From: Thermoleophilaceae bacterium
GTDB taxonomy: Bacteria > Actinomycetota > Thermoleophilia > Solirubrobacterales > Thermoleophilaceae
Length of the DNA stretch: 14,436 nt
Assembly: GCA_013812065.1 (NCBI GenBank)
Contig: JACCUC010000323.1
Coordinates: 1 to 14,436 of the forward strand
Direction: 5' to 3'
The position numbers were made by a program, and so were the translations under genes. The notes below the pieces were generated by a model, which did no database searches, was not told the origin of the DNA, and saw nothing but the letters and a program-made list of their open reading frames with translations. Of this stretch, positions 7,058 to 13,211 are shown one piece after another. Numbering within the stretch: the first letter of the stretch is position 1; each line of letters starts with the position of its first letter.

Positions 7058-7901
7058 GACCGCGCTTCGTGCGGCGCCCGAGCGGAGCGAGGCGCAGCCA
7101 ATATCGGAGCGGGTAGCGGTTCCGAAAGCGGCAGAGCTCGACATCTCGGAAGCCGGCACGCTCGAGCAGTGCGTGCAGCGAGCGGGGGGAAAAGAGCTGA
7201 AGGTGCTCGATGTCGTAGATCGGCGACCGCCGGCCCAGGAGCCGGTTCGTGACCGCACGCCGATCGTGGCAGACTACGAAGAGCGCTCCTCCTTCCTGGA
7301 GCACTCCGTGCGCGGTCTGGAACGTCACGAGGGGGTCGCGCAGGTGCTCCACCGTCTGCAGGCAGCTCACCAGCCGGAACCGTCCCGGCTCGTAGTCCCC
7401 CGCGCGCAGGACGTCCTCCCGGATGAGCGGCCGGACATCCGGATCGGCGGCCGCGAGCGCCGCCAGCGAGGGCTCGAGCCCGACCAGGTCGTCGAAGCCG
7501 TGCTCGCGGAGCACGCCCAGGAATGCCCCGTCGCCCGCCCCGACGTCGAGCACGCCCCCTTCTGCAGGAAGGCGCGGAACGACCTCCCGCAACAGCCCAC
7601 CATAGGTGGATGCCGCGTATTGCGCCTCCTCTCGACTGTCGTATCCGGCGTCGCGGTAGGCGGCGGCCAGTGCTTGTCCGGCCGGGGCGGGGCTTGCGAA
7701 CAGCAGGTCGCATACGGGGCACTCGACGAGCCGCCAGTGCATGAGCTCCGGGAGCTTGCGCGAGGCGAACGCGAAGCGGTCGAGCCGCGCTGGGTCAAGG
7801 CGCTCACCGTACCGGACCCGTCCAGCGTCCGCCGCTGTGCCGCAAACCGGGCATGCCCGCGCCGCCGTCTCCAGCGGAAGTTGGTAGGACGCCCCGGTCA
7901 C
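6960..7901 (-). CDS. SAM-dependent methyltransferase with N-terminal CxxC zinc-type motif
   Basis: The 313-aa product starts with two CPVC motifs (Cys17/20 and Cys61/64), a four-cysteine cluster that probably binds zinc. A class I methyltransferase domain follows, with motif I GVLDVGAGDGAFLG (116-129), VGLEPSLAALA, and SCLQTVEHLRDPLVTF. The C-terminal portion includes HLQLFSPRSLHALLERAGF, a phrase common in this family. Members sit in polysaccharide and antibiotic sugar clusters, where some are sugar C-methyltransferases; the role here is inferred only. The start is GTG at 7901, with a weak AGG upstream at about 6 bases. It faces the preceding operon (convergent overlap 6960-7057) and is divergent from the membrane-protein gene at 8110, with a 208-base promoter region between. 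Confidence 0.88.
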   Translation of the reverse strand: MTGASYQLPLETAARACPVCGTAADAGRVRYGERLDPARLDRFAFASRKLPELMHWRLVECPVCDLLFASPAPAGQALAAAYRDAGYDSREEAQYAASTYGGLLREVVPRLPAEGGVLDVGAGDGAFLGVLREHGFDDLVGLEPSLAALAAADPDVRPLIREDVLRAGDYEPGRFRLVSCLQTVEHLRDPLVTFQTAHGVLQEGGALFVVCHDRRAVTNRLLGRRSPIYDIEHLQLFSPRSLHALLERAGFRDVELCRFRNRYPLRYWLRLAPLGRRTKRGLIAALDRAGVGAVALTLPVGNLAAVAWRQLPA

Positions 7902-7921
7902 GGCGCGCCTGATGCCCCTTT

Positions 7922-7951
7922 ATTGTCCACGTTGGTGAAAGTGGTCCTCAA
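7922..7951 (-). promoter_or_regulatory. Candidate promoter of the zinc-type methyltransferase gene
   Basis: On the minus strand TTGAGG (7951-7946) and GACAAT (7927-7922) are separated by 18 bases. They resemble the -35 (TTGACA) and -10 (TATAAT) consensus, and lie about 20 bases upstream of the GTG at 7901. This would give a short leader. It is a pattern match by eye only. Confidence 0.35.
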
Positions 7952-7991
7952 CGTCTCACTTGGTGAGGTCTTCGTCCTGCTCCGGAGGAGC
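7929..7991. repeat. Three small inverted repeats in a divergent promoter region
   Basis: Between the divergent genes at 7901 and 8110 lie ACGTTG-n14-CAACGT (7929-7954), CTCAC-n3-GTGAG (7955-7967) and GCTCC-n3-GGAGC (7979-7991). Arms are perfect and of 6, 5 and 5 bases. The first pair spans most of the candidate minus-strand promoter, which would suit an operator; hairpins in a leader are the alternative. Short arms occur by chance in GC-rich DNA, so only the clustering is notable. Confidence 0.35.
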
Positions 7992-8002
7992 CGCAGTGCC
8001 GA

Positions 8003-8008
8003 TAGCTT
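8003..8008 (+). promoter_or_regulatory. Possible -10 box for the membrane-protein gene
   Basis: TAGCTT fits the TAGNNT pattern seen at two other starts in the window. It would start a transcript near 8014-8016 and give a leader of about 95 bases before the GTG at 8110. Another ORF beginning at ATG 8018 lies 9 bases after it but appears to be a shadow. No good -35 box accompanies it. Confidence 0.25.
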
Positions 8009-8109
8009 AAGGTGGGCATGCCGAGTTCGGGGCGACGGCGTCGCGCGAATTCGGGCAAGGCAGGCCGTCGAGCGGCTGGGCTTAGAAGCGTCAGTGGAGC
8101 AGGTTCACG

Positions 8110-10458
8110 GTGCCTTTCGCTAAGGCGCCTGCCCGGAGGTGGCAGGTGTCACGCCCTCCTACCAAGATCGCGAGATGGCCCTCTTGGACGCTTCCGAGCG
8201 GCGTGGTGCTGGTCTTGTCCCTGTTAGTAGGCGGCTTCGCGCTGCTGTCGTCGGTCATCGTCCTCGTCGCCGGCCAGTCGAACACGGTCGAATGGGCGCT
8301 GTACCTGCTTACCCTCACGGTGCTGGTGCCGGCTGCGATCACGGTCGGGCGGCACCTCGCCGGAACGCTCGAGGCCGCTGGCGGTCCCACCGCCGTCTCC
8401 GGGCTCGCCGCGCGCGCCGCCGCTGGGCTCCTCGCCGTGGTCCTTGTCTCGCGGTCTGCCTACTCGTTTGGCTGGTCGAGCTCCGCCTTCCTGCTCCCCC
8501 TTACGGCCGTGTGGGCCGGGGCACTAGTGCTGACAGGGCTCAGGGTCCGCCGGCGAGATCGGCCAGGCGGTGGGGTCCCCGCCCCGAGCACCTGCCGCGG
8601 GTGGATCATCGCCGCGGCCCTCGGGTGGGTGTGCGTCCTCGGCTTCCTCCCGCCCGAGCTCCTGCGCCCGCTCAAGCTCGCTGGGTCCCTTGTGATCGCG
8701 GGATCGTTGACGGCGCTACACCTTCGCCGCCGAGGCCCTGGCAGGCGGCGCTCGACCGCATGGATGTTGGACGCGACGGCCGTCGTGCTCGTGCTCATGA
8801 CCATGACGGACGTCTCGGGCTACCTCGAGTACCTCCGGCCGGACGCAAGGACGTTCGTGCGCGGCGACGGGACGGTGCTGACCCCCGAGATATTCACTTC
8901 TTCGCACCGCCACCATCAAGGCTTCTGGCTCGGGCCGCTGAACGAGGTGGTGCACGGGCAGGCGTTGCTCGTTGACGTGACTTCCCAGTACGGGGTGGGC
9001 GTCCTCTACTTCCTGGCCGTCTTCTTTCAGATCGCCCCGTTGGGGTACGGGTCGCTGTCGCTTGCCGCCGGGTTTTTGACGGCCGTCCAGTACGCGCTCA
9101 TCTACGGGATAATGCGGTTCGGAGGCTGCCCAAGGACGCTTGCAGTTGCCGGGATCGCGGCCGCGGTCTTCGGGCTCGTGGCCGGGGCGATCGGCTCCCC
9201 GGCCGATTACCCGAGCATAGGTGCGCTGCGCTTCGGGATCCCGTGGCTGATCGTTGCCTTGGCTGTGTTGTCCGCTCGGTGGCAACGACATCGTGCGCCG
9301 CTGCGGGTCGCCGCAGCGGCCCTTGTCGGCATTGCCTCGGTGTGGAGCTTCGAGACCTTCGTGTACGCGAGCGCCGTCTTCGCTGCGGTCGTCTCGTTCG
9401 AGGTGGCCACCCTGGAGAGATACCGCGTACGCACGTTCGGTCGCGACATTCTCGCCGCCGCCGGCTGGTGCGTAATCGCCCACCTGGCGCTGGCGGTGGC
9501 AACCAGGATTTTAGCTGGGAGTTGGCCCGACTGGTCAACCTACCTAGCCCTCCTGCGACTCTACTCCGCTGGCGACGTGTACCGGGTCGTGGCGGAACCC
9601 TGGTCTCCGGGCCTCCCGCTCCTCCTCTTGCACCTGGCATCGGCGATCGGCCTAGCAGCCCTGCTCATGCGGCGGCGCAAGCTGGTGCTCGACCGCCGCC
9701 CCCTCTTTCTGGTGATCGCCGCCGCGAGCGGGCTGGGCATCGCCTCGTTCAGCTACTTCGTTGGGCAGTCAGACCCGAACGCGCTCATCTACTCCGCCCT
9801 TCCAGCCGTGGTCGAGGGAGGCCTGTGGGCGGCGTTGGTGGGAGAGCGGCTGCTTTCAGCCGGGCAGGTCTCGAGGGTAGTCGCCACCGGAGCCGCGTTT
9901 TGGCTGGCCGCACTGCTCGCGATATCGGGATGGCCGGACGCGACCGTCAAGTGGCGGCGGACCGCGCTCGCCCACACCATCCCAGCCGGGGACGGCGAAG
10001 GCTCTCTCGGCGCCGCCGTCCTGCGACTCTGGCGATCGCCACCCAGCGACCCACGCGCGCTGATTGGGCAGGCATTGCTCGCGCGCAACCTTCCACCTGG
10101 GGAGACGGCCCTCGTCATCGCCGAGCCCGAGCTGAGCGTCGAGACGCTCGTGCGCAGCGGTAGGGCCAACGCTCTTCCGATCAGCCACCCCGAGCAGGAC
10201 AACCTAGTTCCGGACAAGGCTGACTCGCGTGTGATTCGGGCGGTCAACGGCCTCTCGCCGGGAACCCTCATGCTCATCCAGCGGAAGGCGGTGGGAGCAC
10301 CGACCAAGCTGCCGGGGCGCCCTCCGGACCACCGCAAGCTAGTTCGGCTGCAGAAGCTGGCGCTGGACCGGATCCGGGCCAGGTTCCTCCTCGAAGAGGT
10401 CGAGCGCAGCCCCAGCGGCCTCGCGATCGTACGGCTTCTCCCACGGCCGACGACGTAG
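8110..10458 (+). CDS. Large polytopic membrane protein, GT-C-like (function unknown)
   Basis: This 782-aa protein has many hydrophobic stretches, roughly 12-14 predicted membrane helices by eye from residue 25 to about 610, then a hydrophilic C-terminal domain of about 170 residues. A conserved-looking block near 260-300 (HRHHQGFWLGPLNEVVHGQ, then LLVDVTSQYGVG) lies just after a helix, in a likely extracytoplasmic loop. H-x-PxNE...G...DV-x-SQYG patterns of this kind occur in bacterial surface-polysaccharide membrane proteins. I recognise no named family; a GT-C-fold transferase using a polyprenyl-linked sugar donor is the best guess. GTG 8110 is the only start in frame after the TAG at 8083. 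A GGAG lies 9 bases before it (8097-8100). The gene ends at 10458; the next gene, of similar size, begins 135 bases later with its own promoter. Confidence 0.8.
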   Translation: MPFAKAPARRWQVSRPPTKIARWPSWTLPSGVVLVLSLLVGGFALLSSVIVLVAGQSNTVEWALYLLTLTVLVPAAITVGRHLAGTLEAAGGPTAVSGLAARAAAGLLAVVLVSRSAYSFGWSSSAFLLPLTAVWAGALVLTGLRVRRRDRPGGGVPAPSTCRGWIIAAALGWVCVLGFLPPELLRPLKLAGSLVIAGSLTALHLRRRGPGRRRSTAWMLDATAVVLVLMTMTDVSGYLEYLRPDARTFVRGDGTVLTPEIFTSSHRHHQGFWLGPLNEVVHGQALLVDVTSQYGVGVLYFLAVFFQIAPLGYGSLSLAAGFLTAVQYALIYGIMRFGGCPRTLAVAGIAAAVFGLVAGAIGSPADYPSIGALRFGIPWLIVALAVLSARWQRHRAPLRVAAAALVGIASVWSFETFVYASAVFAAVVSFEVATLERYRVRTFGRDILAAAGWCVIAHLALAVATRILAGSWPDWSTYLALLRLYSAGDVYRVVAEPWSPGLPLLLLHLASAIGLAALLMRRRKLVLDRRPLFLVIAAASGLGIASFSYFVGQSDPNALIYSALPAVVEGGLWAALVGERLLSAGQVSRVVATGAAFWLAALLAISGWPDATVKWRRTALAHTIPAGDGEGSLGAAVLRLWRSPPSDPRALIGQALLARNLPPGETALVIAEPELSVETLVRSGRANALPISHPEQDNLVPDKADSRVIRAVNGLSPGTLMLIQRKAVGAPTKLPGRPPDHRKLVRLQKLALDRIRARFLLEEVERSPSGLAIVRLLPRPTT

Positions 10459-10549
10459 TAGAGCTGACCAGCTCCCTCGTTGGGACAGCTCGGGCGGTAG
10501 CCAGCTTACCGTCGTCAATCCTGGAGCAGCGGTGGGCTCCGTGGACGCC

Positions 10550-10579
10550 GGGAGCGGTCGAACTACTCGACCGCCTCCC
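10550..10579. repeat. Long inverted repeat between the two membrane-protein genes
   Basis: GGGAGCGGTCGA (10550-10561) faces TCGACCG-C-CTCCC (10567-10579) across a 5-base loop (ACTAC). This makes a 12-bp stem with a single-base bulge. The CTCCC arm ends next to the TAGGAT box, so the hairpin covers the -35 area of that promoter. It is followed by TT only and not a long U tract, so an operator or attenuator is as likely as a terminator for the upstream gene. Confidence 0.6.
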
Positions 10580-10580
10580 T

Positions 10581-10586
10581 TAGGAT
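10581..10586 (+). promoter_or_regulatory. Probable -10 box of a leaderless promoter for the second membrane gene
   Basis: TAGGAT is followed by 7 bases (TTCCCTC) and the GTG start at 10594, with no ribosome binding site. The layout matches that at 2438-2452. The region 17 bases upstream reads TCGAAC at 10558-10563, a weak -35 candidate that sits inside the hairpin. Confidence 0.55.
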
Positions 10587-10593
10587 TTCCCTC

Positions 10594-12924
10594 GTGGTAG
10601 TGGCCGCCGACCTCTTGTCTCGCGAGGCTCTCCTCCTGCTCCTCCTCGGGGCACTAGGCAGTGGGCCAGCCGCACTCCTGCCCCCGTGCGTTCCGACGGT
10701 CGCCCGGGTCGCTCTGGCCCCCGCCCTCGGGCTCGCAGCCGGCTCGGCGCTCCTCGTGACGGCCGCCCACCTCATCTCGATGGCGACGGCCGCCTGGCTG
10801 GTGGCGGTGCCGGGCGTCGTCGTGTCCGTCGCGGTGGCGGCGGCGCACGTCCGGCACCGCCCGGAGGAGCGGAAGCCCTGCCGTCTGCGAGCGGACGCAG
10901 CCGCCGTGGCTGTCCTGCTCGTAACGGTGGGCGCAGGCTTCAATGCCCCACTGGTGACGAAGGACACTCAAGGTCCCTTCGGCTACAACGTCGCTGACTT
11001 CGCCTTCTACACCTCTTGGCAGGCCGCGCTGGAGCGGGACGACGTGCGTGCTGAGCGCCACGGTCCGCCCTGGGACCTCTCGGCCGAGGTCGCGACAACC
11101 TCCTTGAGATCGGCGCAATTTCAGTGGGGATCGACGGCCGTCCCCGCGAGCGCCAACGCACTCTTCGACTGGCGTCCCTCCGACTCCCAGTCGGCGTACC
11201 TGGTGACGTTAGCGCTCGTCGCCGCTTTGGGCGCGTTCGCGGCCATCCGCACGGTGGCCGGTGCTGTGCTGCCGGCGCTGCTCGGCGGTCTGCTCGCGGC
11301 TGGCCCCGTCGCGTACCAGCTCTACGTCGATTCGGAGCAAGGCGCACTCACCGGCATGGCGCTCATGCCGGCAGCCGTCCTAATCGCACTCCTGACTTCG
11401 CGGCGCGCGGCGCGGCCCTGGCTTCTCCTCGGGCTCGTAGGCGCCGGCATGCTCGCCGTCTACCCGCTTTGGGCGACCGCCCTCGCGCTCGCCGCGGCGG
11501 CTGTGGTGGCGGTCGAGGGGCTGGTCCGCGCCCATGGAGGCCGTCTTCAGCTCCGCTTCTTTGCCCGTTCCGCCGGGTTCCTGACCTCGGCGGCGACCGT
11601 AGCTGCATTGCTCTCCCCAGCGGCCATCGTGCGCACGGTCCGGTACTTGCACTTTGCAACCACTGACCTTTTCGATCGCGAGATCGCAAACCTGAACCTC
11701 TTTCCCCGGAGGGATCTGCCGCAGTACGACCTGGGCCTGGACTTCTCTCCGGGCTGGCTCCTCCAGACGCACCACTTCTACGACGGCCAAGGGCTCGCCC
11801 CCTGGGTCGTCGACATCGCCGGACCTATCGCGCTGGCCATGCTCGCCGCCTACGGCATCTGGCGCTTTGGGGGGGGCTGGGTGCTCCTCGTCGTGATGGC
11901 TATTTCCACGGCGCTGGCCCTGTATTCGTGGGCCGCCAACGACTGCACGCACTGCGCCGCCCGAGCCCTCCTACTGATGGAGTCACCCGTATCAATTGCT
12001 GTCGCGCTGGGCGTCGCTGCCGTCGCCGCTGCCAAGAGCCTGCCACCCTGGCTCGCTCGCACCGTGGCGGCGCTCGCCGGTGCAGCGATCCTCGTGGCCG
12101 TCGCGAGCGTGTCTTGGTCGCTGGAGCAGAAGACGGTGGACGCCGACCGGTTCCTCTCCGCCGACGTGCGCGCCCTCCTTCCGCAGCTCGACGGCTGGCG
12201 CGGCAGCGTCCATCTGGAAGCGCTCGAAGCTGACCTCTCCGCCACGGCGTACGAGACACCTGCCATCTACGCCGCCGTCAAGGACGCCGACACCCGTGTG
12301 AGCGTCGGTGCGGAGAGCAACCCTGGTCGCCCCGCGGGCCAATCGGCGCTACTGACGCTGGGACGGTTCCGCAAAGATCTGCGCGGACCGGAGTTCGATC
12401 CGCGCTACGACTTGGTGCTCACGCCACTGGCGAGCGTCGAGAACACTCGGCGTACACTCGACCGTCGCGGCCGGTATGCATTGCAGGCCCGAGGCCGACC
12501 GGTCGATGCCCTAGTCACTGCGGGCGTCGGTGTCGCCCCCAACGACCGCAACGGCCATGTCCGCGTCCGCGGGCCGCTCAAGATTTGGGTGGTCGCGGAT
12601 CGCCCGATGGACGCGCGGCTCGAGGTGGAGCTACGCGGGCGTGGCACCTCGAGGACGGCCCCGGCGGCAGGCACGCGGACACTCGCCCGAGCGCCGGAGC
12701 GCGTAGTCCTCTGCACGCCGGTCGCCGTCAGTACGGGGGCCGCCCGCCTTAGCCTGGCGCTGAGCACGAGGCCGCCTGGCAGCCGAGCGCCAGCCGAGTC
12801 GCGCGTGCCTGGTGGGCTCTTCCTGCACTCCGTCCACGCGCTGAAGGGCGGCTGCGGCGCTGCTGCCGCCCACCCGTTGGAAGACACAGACCCGGTACGG
12901 TCACCCGCCCGTCCCAGGCCTTGA
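10594..12924 (+). CDS. Large polytopic membrane protein, GT-C-like, with C-terminal soluble domain
   Basis: The 776-aa protein has several hydrophobic helices in residues 8-100, a long polar loop from about 113 to 200 (VTKDTQGPFGYNVADFAFY, ERHGPPWDLSAEV, and FQWGSTAVPASANALFDW), and more helices from about 205 to 515. The last 260 residues or so are hydrophilic (VDADRFLSADVRALLPQLDG onward), probably extracytoplasmic. The pattern of an early polar loop followed by many helices and a periplasmic tail resembles GT-C transferases and arabinofuranosyltransferase-like proteins, but I see no certain family motif. It has the same size and general plan as the 782-aa protein upstream without obvious sequence identity. 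GTG 10594 follows TAGGAT by 7 bases, so it is likely leaderless. A stop at 12922-12924 is followed by a terminator-like structure at about 13095. Confidence 0.78.
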   Translation: MVVAADLLSREALLLLLLGALGSGPAALLPPCVPTVARVALAPALGLAAGSALLVTAAHLISMATAAWLVAVPGVVVSVAVAAAHVRHRPEERKPCRLRADAAAVAVLLVTVGAGFNAPLVTKDTQGPFGYNVADFAFYTSWQAALERDDVRAERHGPPWDLSAEVATTSLRSAQFQWGSTAVPASANALFDWRPSDSQSAYLVTLALVAALGAFAAIRTVAGAVLPALLGGLLAAGPVAYQLYVDSEQGALTGMALMPAAVLIALLTSRRAARPWLLLGLVGAGMLAVYPLWATALALAAAAVVAVEGLVRAHGGRLQLRFFARSAGFLTSAATVAALLSPAAIVRTVRYLHFATTDLFDREIANLNLFPRRDLPQYDLGLDFSPGWLLQTHHFYDGQGLAPWVVDIAGPIALAMLAAYGIWRFGGGWVLLVVMAISTALALYSWAANDCTHCAARALLLMESPVSIAVALGVAAVAAAKSLPPWLARTVAALAGAAILVAVASVSWSLEQKTVDADRFLSADVRALLPQLDGWRGSVHLEALEADLSATAYETPAIYAAVKDADTRVSVGAESNPGRPAGQSALLTLGRFRKDLRGPEFDPRYDLVLTPLASVENTRRTLDRRGRYALQARGRPVDALVTAGVGVAPNDRNGHVRVRGPLKIWVVADRPMDARLEVELRGRGTSRTAPAAGTRTLARAPERVVLCTPVAVSTGAARLSLALSTRPPGSRAPAESRVPGGLFLHSVHALKGGCGAAAAHPLEDTDPVRSPARPRP

Positions 12925-13211
12925 GTCCAGCATGGGGGCCCAGAAACCTACGCCGTACGCGACGGCGAGTCTTCGAGCGCGACGGCCGTGCGCGCCAAGA
13001 TGACGCTCGGAGGGGACGCGCCTACGATCGGGTCCACCCCCAGGGACGAGGTAAGCGCCCCGTAGCCCATCCGCTGCCTCTCCGCGCTGAGAGCCGGGTG
13101 TCCTCCTCCCGCCCGCCGTCGACACCCGAAGCGGCCGCTTTTTGTAGTCGCTTCTGGGCGTCGTCCCAGGTACTTCGGACGCCATCCGGGAGTGAACGAG
13201 GCTGTCGCCCC
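12925..13211. other. Convergent intergenic region
   Basis: This 287-base stretch lies between the end of the plus-strand membrane gene and the end of the minus-strand glycosyltransferase gene. I see no gene in it; open frames across it on both strands have no recognisable domain. The only structured part is the terminator-like hairpin at 13095-13143. Confidence 0.6.
13095..13143 (+). terminator. Candidate terminator downstream of the membrane-protein gene
   Basis: CGGGTGTC (13095-13102) pairs perfectly with GACACCCG (13121-13128) across an 18-base loop. It is followed directly by the 12-base palindrome AAGCGGCCGCTT (13129-13140) running into five T residues (13139-13143). Its place between convergent genes, after the last plus-strand gene, suits an intrinsic terminator. 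The 8-bp stem with a large loop is not a textbook form, and a T tract exists for the plus strand only. Confidence 0.5.

Noticed and set aside
6903..8123. 406-codon open frame on the plus strand
   Set aside because: It lies antisense to the zinc-type methyltransferase, which has CxxC and SAM motifs; the plus-strand product shows no recognisable motif.
8018..8227. ORF of about 70 codons starting 9 bases after TAGCTT
   Set aside because: It overlaps the membrane-protein gene in another frame and codes for an Arg/Gly/Ser-rich product without features; more likely a shadow.
10459..10549. GAGCT-n4-AGCTC repeat just after the 782-aa gene
   Set aside because: The 5-base arms are short, no T tract follows, and such a match is expected by chance in this composition.
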